Of a stretch of DNA of 64,000 nucleotides, positions 7,256 through 14,979 are shown piece by piece. The notes under the pieces are model-generated. The model saw only the letters and a list, made by a program, of their open reading frames with translations, made no database searches and was not told the DNA's origin. The stretch is from positions 124,001 to 188,000 of the forward strand of contig CAZAUJ010000001.1 of assembly GCA_964488355.1 (NCBI GenBank). Direction: 5' to 3'. Position 1 is the stretch's first letter. Every line of letters begins with the position of its first letter. The translations under genes were made by a program, and so were the position numbers. This DNA comes from Thermoanaerobaculum sp964488355. Lineage in GTDB: Bacteria; Acidobacteriota; Thermoanaerobaculia; Thermoanaerobaculales; Thermoanaerobaculaceae.

Positions 7256-9595
7256 TTACGTGCGAAGGGTGGTCTGGCGGTTCAAGGCCAGAAGAAAAAA
7301 GGTGACCGAGGGAGCCCAGGCGGCCAACACGGGGGGCAGCAAGGCCACCTCTCCTAGCTTGGTGGCCAACGCTGTGAGGGAGAAGTAGGCCATGGCCAAG
7401 AAAAGCGCCACGCCGATACCCACCAGCGTTCCTCGCCGCCCCAGACGGAACGCGTAGGGCAGGGCCAGCCACGGTAGCAAGAGCAGGCTCAGGGGGTAAG
7501 CTAGCTTCTGGTGAAGCTGCACGAGGAGCTTGTCAACCTTGTAACCGGCGCTCTGCAACCGGCGGATATAGGATGACAAATCGCGCAGGTTCATCTGCGA
7601 GGGCTTGCGAAAATCACGGCGAAAATAGTCGGGCTTTACCCCAATGGGTAAGTCGGCCCGTGCTCGTGATGGCACAAAATCATCGCTGCCGTCCGCTAAG
7701 AAGCTACGGCTCCACACGTGCTCAGCCGTCCAGGTGGTGCCATGGTAGCTGGCTGATTGGGCAAACCAGCGTGCCCGCAGGGTGAGTTGCTCATCGAAAA
7801 CGTAAACCGAGGGTCGAACCAGCAGGTTCTTCTCACCGTCGAACAGAAGGAAGCTCACCACCGTTCGTCCATCAGGGAGAAAGACGAACGAGTGGTCGGT
7901 AAAGCGGAAGCTCCGCTGGCCCTTGCGTCCCTTGATGAGGTCCTCCAGGTGTTGGCTTGTGCGGTTGGCCTTTTGCACCACATTTTCGTCCAAAAGAAAA
8001 AGGGCGAGGGAAAGAAGGCCACCAAGGGCCAAAAGGGGAGCGGCCAAACGCCGCAGAGATATTCCCGCGGCCTTGATGGCCACCGTTTCATTGCGCTTTT
8101 CCAACACGGCGGCGGTCGCCAGCACGGCTATGAGATAGGCAAGGGGCAAGGTATCGTGAAGCACCTGCGGAATAAGGTAAAGGTAGTAACTTGCCACCAC
8201 TACGAGCGGCACGTTGTTCCGCTGAATTTCCTCCACTTGCTCGGAAAAATTGATGGCGACGTAAAGACCGGAAACGGCAAGCAGGACCAGAAGAAAGAAG
8301 CGCAGGGTTTGTCCCAAAACCCATCGGTCAATGCAACCAAGGAAAAGGGGAGGGCTGCAACGCGAAGCTGCCCAGGGCCGGCTTTCCGGGAGCCCGGAGC
8401 GCCGAAAAGAGCGTATATGCTGCCGGATTCCCACCAGCTTCTGCCACCACACCCGCCAAGGGCCCGGCCCCAACTGCACGGGGCTTGGTCGCCTTCTCTG
8501 CCAGTAAAAGAGAGCCGCTGCCAGCAGTGCCACCACCAAATTGGGAAGCCAAACCCCGAGAAAAATAGGGACCTTGCCGCTGCGTGCCAAGAGCTCCCCG
8601 TTGTTCAAGAGGACGTAATAGCCCACGATAACCAGTACGGAGACGGTGAGGCCGTAGCCCTTTCCACCGCGGCTGTGGCGAGACCCTAAGGGAAAAGACA
8701 ATAAGGAAAAAACCAAAGCTGCCGCCGGAAGCGCCAGACGCTTGTGCAGCTCGACCCAGGATTCCCGGCGATCGGTTTCCGTTTCGGTGTGGCTATGGGC
8801 ACGATGCCAAAGCTCCTGGGTAGAGGTCTCTCTCGGGCCGTAGCGGATTACCACGCTGCGGTTTTCCGGCGCTTGGAGGAGCAGCCTCATTTCGGCATTG
8901 AAGCTCCGTTGGTAGCGGTCCGGACGTGCCACGGTGAGGGTATGAACGGTGGCTTGGCGCAGCTGCAACCAGAGCTCCCCGGTGCTCGCGTCCTCCAGCA
9001 ACTGGCCCTTTTCCGCTGTTACCAGTGTTTCCTTAGCTGCATCTGTGAGGTCGAAAACCAGCACCCCCTCCCACAGGCCGGTTCCTGCCTGGATCCGGTC
9101 CACATAGAACAGCTTTCCGGGAAAAGGGGAATTAAAGACCCTGGCCTCCAAGCCCGCTTTGGCGGCCGCAAAATAAATGCCACGCGTCAGCTCCTGAAAG
9201 CGGCGGTTGGCCTCTGGGAGGAGCCAAAGGGCAGCAGCGGCATCGGCTACGAACACCACCAAGCCGAGAAAGGCAACTGGCCTGGCCAGCCAGCTGGGCG
9301 GTGTGCCGCTCGCCGCAAGGGCTACAAGCTCGGACTCCGCCGCCCACCGGGAGACCACGAGGATGGCCGAAAAGAGTAAGCCCATGGGCAGGGTTATCAC
9401 CACCACGTGCGGCAGGGAGTACACAAGAAGACGGACCACGTCCCAGCTGGAGGCATCACGGGAAACCAAAAGCTCAGCAAAGACAAAGAGGAAGCGAATC
9501 ACTAACAAAAACGTCATCACCACCACCGCCAACAGAAAAGGCGGCAGCATCTCTGCGACAAGCGAACGAGCAAGTACCCAAGGCACGCGCCGCAT
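7256..9595 (-). CDS. lptFG: LptF-LptG fusion, LPS export permease
   Basis: Membrane subunits of the LptB2FG ABC exporter, which extracts LPS from the inner membrane. Usually LptF and LptG are two proteins of about 360 aa. Here 779 aa contain both in tandem: residues 1-375 (N-terminal helices, a periplasmic jellyroll with FNSPFPGKLFYVDRI, then C-terminal helices) and about 410-779 (VLGQTLRFFLLVLL helix, jellyroll FRFTDHSFVFLPDGR, C-terminal helices). The SLPHVVVITLPMGLL and IPQVLHDTLPLAYLI segments are equivalent in the two halves. The ATPase partner lptB is about 12 kb away at 21850, in the rpoN operon. The upstream sequence contains TACACT 10 nt before the ATG. Confidence 0.92.
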   Translation of the reverse strand: MRRVPWVLARSLVAEMLPPFLLAVVVMTFLLVIRFLFVFAELLVSRDASSWDVVRLLVYSLPHVVVITLPMGLLFSAILVVSRWAAESELVALAASGTPPSWLARPVAFLGLVVFVADAAAALWLLPEANRRFQELTRGIYFAAAKAGLEARVFNSPFPGKLFYVDRIQAGTGLWEGVLVFDLTDAAKETLVTAEKGQLLEDASTGELWLQLRQATVHTLTVARPDRYQRSFNAEMRLLLQAPENRSVVIRYGPRETSTQELWHRAHSHTETETDRRESWVELHKRLALPAAALVFSLLSFPLGSRHSRGGKGYGLTVSVLVIVGYYVLLNNGELLARSGKVPIFLGVWLPNLVVALLAAALFYWQRRRPSPVQLGPGPWRVWWQKLVGIRQHIRSFRRSGLPESRPWAASRCSPPLFLGCIDRWVLGQTLRFFLLVLLAVSGLYVAINFSEQVEEIQRNNVPLVVVASYYLYLIPQVLHDTLPLAYLIAVLATAAVLEKRNETVAIKAAGISLRRLAAPLLALGGLLSLALFLLDENVVQKANRTSQHLEDLIKGRKGQRSFRFTDHSFVFLPDGRTVVSFLLFDGEKNLLVRPSVYVFDEQLTLRARWFAQSASYHGTTWTAEHVWSRSFLADGSDDFVPSRARADLPIGVKPDYFRRDFRKPSQMNLRDLSSYIRRLQSAGYKVDKLLVQLHQKLAYPLSLLLLPWLALPYAFRLGRRGTLVGIGVALFLAMAYFSLTALATKLGEVALLPPVLAAWAPSVTFFLLALNRQTTLRT

Positions 9596-9701
9596 ACGGG
9601 GAGCAAGTGTAGCGCACGCCTGCCCTCACGCCAGGTACCGCGAGCTGACGGCCTTAGGGTAAGGCTCGGCAGCTAACGGGAACAGGGGCCGCAACCCAAG
9701 C

Positions 9702-9838
9702 GAGATCCACAGGGATTTCCACAGGGTCAAAGGTTTCCACAAGGCCGCATGGCAAGGCGAAGGTCCGATAAGAGATATTATGTTAAATACAATACCCGAA
9801 CCACCCATAAAACCTAGGTTGCCAAATAGGTTGCCAAA
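9702..9838. other. Candidate replication origin elements
   Basis: Within the 650-nt gap between lptFG and parB are three same-strand DnaA-box-like 9-mers: 9703-9711 (AGATCCACA), 9715-9723 (ATTTCCACA) and 9733-9741 (GTTTCCACA). Each has two mismatches to TTATCCACA. About 27 nt further is an AT-rich stretch at 9768-9793 (4 G/C in 26 nt), unusual in this GC-rich DNA. Next comes a direct repeat AGGTTGCCAAA at 9816-9826 and 9828-9838. ParB is adjacent. Against it: the boxes are imperfect, dnaA/dnaN are not nearby, and parAB point toward the site. Confidence 0.4.
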
Positions 9839-10204
9839 GCCGAAACGCCCCTCCCCGCCTCTACTTGCCTCGCGACCAAAACCACGGGCAATAGCCATCG
9901 CCGGCTCTTCCTGGTCGCCCGGAAATTAAGCAGGCGCACGAACGAGGCACCACACCTGAGTTCTTGCCGTGGGTGTTTCGGCTACCGCGCCCCTTCTCGA
10001 GCACACGAGCCTTTGCCCGCGTGGGGTCGCGTGCGGCCGCGCGGTGGTTGGAGCCATGGCGCGACGAGACGGTCGAGGAGCTCTTGACGGCTCCCTAGGA
10101 TGCTTCCTGCCGCCAGCACAAAGCTCTGCCCTTTTGCACGTGGGCAGGAGCTTGGGATTCCTGCGGCGATTTGGACGGGTGAGCTCCCATGCCTTGGTTG
10201 CAAG
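9839..10204. other. Rest of lptFG-parB intergenic region
   Basis: I see nothing supportable here. Open frames on both strands lack ribosome sites and resemble no family. Confidence 0.4.
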
Positions 10205-10225
10205 CTTCGGGGTTCTATCCCGAAG
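10205..10225 (-). terminator. Hairpin downstream of parB
   Basis: CTTCGGG, a 7-nt loop and CCCGAAG form a perfect 7-bp stem about 20 nt after the parB stop. No T-run follows, so it is a weak terminator or an mRNA 3' stabiliser. It was considered as a tRNA T-arm and rejected because the loop does not fit. Confidence 0.35.
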
Positions 10226-10245
10226 ACTGGAATCACCCAGCAGGC

Positions 10246-11130
10246 CTAAGCTAGGCGGCTGTCGAACTCCCCGCTGCGCAGCTTGGCCAACAGATCCTCC
10301 AGCGCTTGGACGATTTCCTCGCGGCCCACGCCAGGGCGCGCCACGGTTAGAGAAATGCGCACAGCGGCCTGAGGGCTGGGACGGTAACGCAGCTGAATTG
10401 GTTTGAAGCCGGCGGGAACGGGCGGCTGTTCCCCCGTGGCTGCCGGGGGCTCCTCGCTCCCGCCCACCTGCATAGCACGAAGTGCTTCCCTGTCGGCGCC
10501 TTCCTCCAGGATAGCCTGGAGAAGCCGCTCCATTTCCTCCACGTTCTTCGCCCGCGCCACAATGAGCAGCTTGCTCTTGGCGCTGATGTCGGCATGCCGA
10601 CAAAGATCCCGCAACGCAGGTGGGATGTTGAGGAGGGTGAGCGTTTCCGTGACCGAGGTGCGCGACTTGCCCACTGCCCGTGCCACCTCCTCGTGGGTAT
10701 AGCCGTACCTTTCCACCAAGGTGCGGTAACCCTCAGCCTCTTCGAAGGGGTTGAGATCGCGGCGCTGGAGGTTTTCCACCAGGGCCACCTCGAGAGCTTC
10801 CTGGTCCGAAAGGCTCAGTTCCACGCACGGCACTTCCGTTAGGCCCGCGGCAATGGCTGCATGGAAGCGCCTTTCCCCCGCCACCAGCTGGTACTTCCCC
10901 GGCCCTACTCTGCGCACCAACAGCGGCTCCAGCACCCCCCGCTGACGGATGGACTCGGTGAGCTCGGTGAGGTCCCCTAAATTCGAGCGCGGCTGCTCGC
11001 GGTTGGTTTCGATTTGCGCGATGGGCAGCATCAGCCCGACCCCCACCACCGATTTGTTCGCCAGCTCTTCCACAAAGTGGCGATCGTGGCGCATCTTGCG
11101 GAAATCTGGCAGGCCACGACGACTAGACAC
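10246..11130 (-). CDS. parB: Chromosome partitioning protein ParB
   Basis: CTP-dependent DNA clamp that loads at parS and spreads to segregate the chromosome with ParA. The 294-aa length is typical. The N-terminal CTP-binding domain has ANKSVVGVGLMLPIAQI, then LVAGERRFHAA (GERR 85-88) and ENLQRRDLNPFEEA (about 120-131). The helix-turn-helix is around 145-170 (YTHEEVARAVGKSRTSVTE), followed by a C-terminal dimerisation region rich in basic and hydrophobic residues. The GTG start at 11130 overlaps the parA stop by 8 nt and is preceded by GAGGAGG inside parA, giving translational coupling. The codons for CRHADI (about 178-183) contain the 16-bp palindrome at 10587-10602. Confidence 0.96.
   Translation of the reverse strand: MSSRRGLPDFRKMRHDRHFVEELANKSVVGVGLMLPIAQIETNREQPRSNLGDLTELTESIRQRGVLEPLLVRRVGPGKYQLVAGERRFHAAIAAGLTEVPCVELSLSDQEALEVALVENLQRRDLNPFEEAEGYRTLVERYGYTHEEVARAVGKSRTSVTETLTLLNIPPALRDLCRHADISAKSKLLIVARAKNVEEMERLLQAILEEGADREALRAMQVGGSEEPPAATGEQPPVPAGFKPIQLRYRPSPQAAVRISLTVARPGVGREEIVQALEDLLAKLRSGEFDSRLA
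10587..10602. repeat. 16-bp palindrome inside parB, copy 2 (parS candidate)
   Basis: TGTCGGCATGCCGACA is a perfect 16-bp palindrome. It shares the length and the outer TGT...ACA of the classical parS (TGTTTCACGTGAAACA) but differs in the middle. In Bacillus subtilis one parS lies within the parB gene, so the position fits. A 12-of-14 match also occurs at 55683-55696; that one is compatible with chance. Confidence 0.4.
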
Positions 11131-11875
11131 GGGCCATGACCTCCTCGCACAGGGCATAGTACTCCATGGCACCGGAGGACTCGGGGGCGTGCTCGAAGAT
11201 TGAAGCGCGGTACGCGGGGCTTTCTTCCAACCGCACGGAGCGCGAGATAATGGTGCGGAAGAGCTTGTCGCCGAAGACCTTGGCAATTTGCTCGTGAATG
11301 TCACGAGCCAAAACCGTGCGCTTGTCGTAAAGGGTGATGATCGCTCCTAGCAGCTGCAAATCTGGGTTGGCGCGCAGCTTAATCTTTTCCACCGTCTCCA
11401 AAAGGTCGTCCGTGCCTTCTAGGGCAAAGTAAGAGGCTTGGATGGGAATCAAAAGATGGGTGGCGGCCACCATAGCGTTCACGGTGAGTAGGCCAAGGGT
11501 TGGCGGCGTGTCCACAATGATGGCATCAAAGGCATTAGCAACCTGGTTTAAACGGTCCTTCAAGCGGAAGTGGGCATCCAGCTCACCCACCAACGCTGCC
11601 TCCAGCTTGGCCAAGCTAATGCGCGCCGGCGCCAGCTGCAGCCTTTCCAAATGCGTGGACACCAACACCTCGGCCATCGGCACGTGATTGACCAAGCAGT
11701 CGTACATGCTGTGGCGCAGCTGGTGCACGTCCACAAAGGACATGGTGGCATTCGCTTGCGGGTCCAAATCCACCAGCAAGGTGCGCGAGCCCTTCAGGGC
11801 AAAGGCGGCCGCCAGATTAATGGCCGTGGTGGTCTTTCCCACTCCCCCTTTTTGGTTGGCAATGGCTACGATCAT
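11123..11875 (-). CDS. parA: Chromosome partitioning ATPase ParA
   Basis: MinD/ParA-type ATPase that binds DNA as an ATP dimer and is released by ParB. The product is 250 aa. The deviant Walker A KGGVGKTT is at 9-16 right after MIVAIANQ. Switch regions LLVDLDPQANAT and DAIIVDTPPTLGLLT follow. The start at 11875 is selected because ParA proteins begin a few residues before the Walker motif and AAGGTGG lies about 9 nt upstream. It is first in the parAB pair; bifunctional nuclease and miaB genes lie upstream on the same strand. Confidence 0.96.
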   Translation of the reverse strand: MIVAIANQKGGVGKTTTAINLAAAFALKGSRTLLVDLDPQANATMSFVDVHQLRHSMYDCLVNHVPMAEVLVSTHLERLQLAPARISLAKLEAALVGELDAHFRLKDRLNQVANAFDAIIVDTPPTLGLLTVNAMVAATHLLIPIQASYFALEGTDDLLETVEKIKLRANPDLQLLGAIITLYDKRTVLARDIHEQIAKVFGDKLFRTIISRSVRLEESPAYRASIFEHAPESSGAMEYYALCEEVMARV

Positions 11876-11989
11876 CCAAGTCACCCACCTTGGCCTGGGA
11901 TTACCTCCGCCAGTCACCCAGGGTGCGATAGCTTAACACGACCCCCGGCCAGTATTCCGGCCACCCAGCCGGCAACCGCTCCGTGTCCC

Positions 11990-12481
11990 TTACATCTTGT
12001 ACTTGCCGATGTCTTCGGGGCCTAGGGAGTCAAGCCACTCCTTCAAGCGCTCCTCGTCGCTGCTCCCCTCCTTCACCTCGAGAGCGTGGGCCTGATGGAA
12101 CACGGTTTCCGCCACCTTGATTGGGGCGCGAGCTCTGAGGGCCAGGGCAATGGCGTCGGAGGGGCGAGCGTCGACCGTAACGCGCTTGCCTTCCGCGGTT
12201 CGCAAGGCCACGGAAGCATGGAAGGTGTTCTCAATGAGCGAATGAACCACCACCCCTTCCACCACCGCGCCCAGGGCTTCTATCAGCGAACGCATTAAGT
12301 CATGGGTCATTGGCCGGGGGGTCTGAACGCCTTCCAGCTCCATGGCAATGGCGTTCGCTTCGAAGACGCCTATCCAGATAGGAAGCAGGACGTTCTCGTC
12401 AGCCTTCTTCAGAATCACGATAGGGGTATTGGAGACGGGATCGAGAATCAGCCCCTTGATCTCCACCAGGTGCTGTTGCAT
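11990..12481 (-). CDS. Bifunctional nuclease family protein (DUF151)
   Basis: 163 aa. The conserved core MELEGVQTPRPMTHDLM and DARPSDAIALALRARAPI is diagnostic of the BFN/DUF151 fold. Plant and archaeal members have DNase/RNase activity; the bacterial role is not established. A downstream acidic tail (GSSDEERLKEWLDSLG) is common in this family. GGGAGGGAG precedes the ATG at 12481, and a TTGACA box lies upstream, at the end of miaB. It is followed by parA after about 115 nt. Confidence 0.88.
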   Translation of the reverse strand: MQQHLVEIKGLILDPVSNTPIVILKKADENVLLPIWIGVFEANAIAMELEGVQTPRPMTHDLMRSLIEALGAVVEGVVVHSLIENTFHASVALRTAEGKRVTVDARPSDAIALALRARAPIKVAETVFHQAHALEVKEGSSDEERLKEWLDSLGPEDIGKYKM

Positions 12482-12505
12482 TCCGTCTCCCTCCCCTCGC
12501 TATCC

Positions 12506-12534
12506 AAGATCGCCCTTTCCCTATCCGATGTCAA
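12506..12534 (-). promoter_or_regulatory. Putative promoter of the bifunctional nuclease gene
   Basis: A perfect TTGACA (complement of 12529-12534) overlaps the miaB stop codon. With a 17-nt spacer the -10 would be GATCTT (12506-12511), a poor match. This is probable but not certain. Confidence 0.35.
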
Positions 12535-13913
12535 GGTATTACCCGCAAGCCAACACCTTTTCCCCTGGGCCAGGAGGCCATGCCGGCTTGCGACGAGTTT
12601 TGCTCCACGCGCTCCCCGAGCAGCGCGTGGGCGGTGGCACCGGTGATGCGGATGGCCACCAGCTCGCCGGCCCTGATACCGGGCCAGGCCGGGAAATTAA
12701 CCACCCGGTGGTCTTCTCCCCGACCGTGCCACAGGCCCTTTCCGCGCTTTGCCGGCCCGTCCACCACTACCTCCACCGAGCGTCCGATAAGGGCTTGGTT
12801 GAGGCTGAGGGAAACGCCTTCTTGCAGCGCAAACAGCCTCTCAAGCCGCTCGCCAGCCACCTCCCGCGGCACGCGCCCTGCATAACGAGCCGCCGGGGTC
12901 TTGGGTCGCGGCGAAAAAATGAAACCATAAAGCTGGGAAAAGCGAACTTCCTCCACAAGCTCGAGGGTTTGTCGAAAATCCTCTTCCGTCTCACCCGGAA
13001 AACCAACGATAACATCAGTAGAAAGATTCACTTGCGGCTGCGCTTGCCGAATGCGCTCGACCAAGTCTAGATACGCTTCGCGGGTATAGCGCCGCTTCAT
13101 GGCCTTCAAGACGCGGTTCGACCCAGCTTGGAAGGGCAGGTGCAGGTAGGTGCCCAGGCGTGGGAGGCTAGCAAGTGTTTCAATGAGCTTGGGCGTGAAA
13201 AACCGAGGGTGGGAGGTAATGAACTGCACCCGCCAGAGGCCTTCCACCTGGCACACGGCCGTGAGAAGGTCAGCCAAGTCGGCGCCGGTTTGCGGGCAGC
13301 GGTAGGCGTTGATGGTCTGGCCCAGGAGCGTAACCTCCAACGTCCCCCGATCCACCAAGCTCCGCACCTCGCTAAGTATCTCCCGCAGAGGTCGGCTAAT
13401 TTCCTTGCCACGAGTGTAGGGCACAATGCAAAAGGTGCAGTGTTGGTTGCAGCCGTGGATGGCCGTTACGTACTGACGGGCGCTGTTGCTGCGCGCGATG
13501 AGGTGATTGTCCAGGTCGCGGGTTTCGGAAAAACCGGTGAGAGATACCCGCCGACCCTCCGCCACTGCGGCCAGCGCCGAGGGCAGCTGGCCGAGCCTCC
13601 CCGGCCCCAAAACGAAATCCAGCGCCTTCGCTTTGGCCAGGAGGGCCGCACCCTCCTGTTCGGCCACGCAACCGCACAAGCCCACAATTTCCGGTTTGCC
13701 CTGGCTTTGCTTGAGAGTACGAAGCTCCCCCAGACGGGAAAGCACCTTTTGCACGGCCTTTTCCCGCACGGCGCAGGTGTTCAACAGCACCACGTCGGCC
13801 TGAGTGCACGAATCCACCGGCTTAAGACCAGAGGCCTGGAGCATACCCGCCAGGTGCTCCGAATCCAGCACGTTCATTTGGCAGCCCCACGTTTCAATCC
13901 AAAAGGTCTTCAC
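12531..13913 (-). CDS. miaB: tRNA-2-methylthio-N6-isopentenyladenosine synthase
   Basis: Radical SAM methylthiotransferase that adds methylthio to isopentenyl-A37 of tRNAs. From the GTG at 13913 it is 460 aa. Cysteines C11, C47 and C80 (ETWGCQMN, LLNTCAV, GLCGC) bind the auxiliary cluster. C155, C159 and C162 (GCNQHCTFC) bind the SAM cluster. A TRAM domain is at the C-terminus (EVVVDGPAKRGKG onward). The preferred start has AGGAGGGG about 10 nt upstream; a TTG 11 codons earlier is an alternative. MiaB is favoured over RimO/MtaB by the N-terminal motif and ending. Confidence 0.95.
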   Translation of the reverse strand: MKTFWIETWGCQMNVLDSEHLAGMLQASGLKPVDSCTQADVVLLNTCAVREKAVQKVLSRLGELRTLKQSQGKPEIVGLCGCVAEQEGAALLAKAKALDFVLGPGRLGQLPSALAAVAEGRRVSLTGFSETRDLDNHLIARSNSARQYVTAIHGCNQHCTFCIVPYTRGKEISRPLREILSEVRSLVDRGTLEVTLLGQTINAYRCPQTGADLADLLTAVCQVEGLWRVQFITSHPRFFTPKLIETLASLPRLGTYLHLPFQAGSNRVLKAMKRRYTREAYLDLVERIRQAQPQVNLSTDVIVGFPGETEEDFRQTLELVEEVRFSQLYGFIFSPRPKTPAARYAGRVPREVAGERLERLFALQEGVSLSLNQALIGRSVEVVVDGPAKRGKGLWHGRGEDHRVVNFPAWPGIRAGELVAIRITGATAHALLGERVEQNSSQAGMASWPRGKGVGLRVIP

Positions 13914-13960
13914 CGGCTCGATACCCCTCCTCGTCGCCGTTGGCAACGGTGACGATGTTC

Positions 13961-13989
13961 ATTTTGCCCGTGGGCAACGGTCTTGGCAA
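13961..13989 (-). promoter_or_regulatory. Putative miaB promoter
   Basis: On the minus strand: TTGCCA (13984-13989), a 17-nt spacer and CAAAAT (13961-13966). The transcript would start near 13954, about 40 nt before the GTG. Confidence 0.35.
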
Positions 13990-14083
13990 GCGGCATGTCG
14001 ATCGATTACCTCGGCCAACTTGGGTTGCATCGCTGCCGGCGACAATTTTGCTACCTTGCTGGCCGGCTGAAAGCACCCGGGCC

Positions 14084-14626
14084 TCATGGCGAGCTGGCTG
14101 GCAGCTTGCTCACCCACTGCGGGTAGATGGGCTCAGGTTGGGGAAGGTTGGCGAACCACTCGGGCTTGCCCCCTTCCGCTAAGGCTTGGCGGCGGACGCT
14201 TTCGGGTACGGGGCGCATGAGCTCCAGCTCTGCTCCCGCCCGGCGCGCGCTGCGCTCGAGGACGAAGGCGGTGGCGCCCTGCGCCTTCCCCTCTCGCAGC
14301 TGCTGGCGGAAGCGTTGTAACAGCAGTTCCAGCCCAAGTACCCGCGCTCGAGCCTCCTGGTAACGCTGCTGCCAGGTCTCCTTTCCTAAAGGCTTGGGGG
14401 CGCGATCGGCGCTAGGGGTGGTCAGCTCCACCCCCTCGCTCAGTTGCTTTACCGTCTGGTTATCCAGCTTACGCTTGCCGGGCGGCAGGCTGAGCTTGAT
14501 GCTCTTGGCCACCTGGGAAAGCGTGGTGGCCGGTGGGCTCGCCTGCCGCTCGGTGGTTGGCTCGGCGGCGCCCAGCAGCGGAACGATGGCCAGGGCGAAA
14601 GCTCCTATAGGCCTCAAGGCTCGCAC
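14084..14626 (-). CDS. Exported protein of unknown function
   Basis: 180 aa starting at a GTG that overlaps the cupin gene by 13 nt, with AAGGA just upstream. The N-terminal stretch IGAFALAIVPLLGAAEP is a signal peptide. The mature part is low-complexity and then helical and charged (WQQRYQEARARVLGLELLLQ), probably coiled coil, with a proline-rich end. I do not recognise a family. As the last gene of the PTS operon it is co-transcribed with ptsI and the cupin gene, but nothing ties it functionally to them. Confidence 0.75.
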   Translation of the reverse strand: MRALRPIGAFALAIVPLLGAAEPTTERQASPPATTLSQVAKSIKLSLPPGKRKLDNQTVKQLSEGVELTTPSADRAPKPLGKETWQQRYQEARARVLGLELLLQRFRQQLREGKAQGATAFVLERSARRAGAELELMRPVPESVRRQALAEGGKPEWFANLPQPEPIYPQWVSKLPASSP

Positions 14627-14979
14627 GTTCCTTCTCGCCCGTAACGGTCTTCCAGCCGTACCACGTCATCCAAATGGGGCGTGGAAACCTCCAGGATCAC
14701 CAGCTGGGTCCGGGCGACGACGCGATGCACGGTTCCCGGTTCGATGTGGAACACGGTGCCCGGGGTAGCAGGGTGGACCTCCAACGCCTGCGGGGGATGG
14801 CCAGTGCCGATGTGAAACTCCCCTTCCCCGGAAAGCACGCGCATGGTTTCCACCTTGCGGTGATGGTACTGCAGAGACAGGGCGTGGCCCGCGTGGACCG
14901 TGAGGATTTTCCCCACGTAGTACGGGGTCTCGGCGAAGATTTCCTCTTGCCCCCAGGGCTTGGGAACGATGCGGGTCAC
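14614..14979 (-). CDS. Cupin protein, mannose-6-phosphate isomerase-like
   Basis: 121 aa, a single cupin. VPKPWGQEEIFAET and HAGHALSLQYHHRKVE with HRVVARTQLVILEVSTP match the C-terminal (type II) domain of mannose-6-phosphate isomerase/GDP-mannose pyrophosphorylase. The metal-binding motif is complete (QYHHRKVE, and PGTVHRV later). The GTG start at 14979 overlaps the ptsI stop in a GTGA, so its translation is coupled to enzyme I. Isomerase activity is plausible; a sugar-sensing or other cupin role is also possible. Confidence 0.85.
   Translation of the reverse strand: MTRIVPKPWGQEEIFAETPYYVGKILTVHAGHALSLQYHHRKVETMRVLSGEGEFHIGTGHPPQALEVHPATPGTVFHIEPGTVHRVVARTQLVILEVSTPHLDDVVRLEDRYGREGTCEP

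Noticed and set aside
9626..9898. 90-codon minus-strand frame in the lptFG-parB gap
   Set aside because: No ribosome site, no homology recognised, and the stretch contains DnaA-like repeats and the AT-rich tract.
10141..10245. Possible tRNA near a GGTTCTATCC stem-loop
   Set aside because: The loop is not a TTCRANY T-loop and no acceptor, D or anticodon stems can be built around it.
13989..14002. 10-of-14 match to the palindrome upstream of miaB
   Set aside because: Too degenerate to separate from chance.
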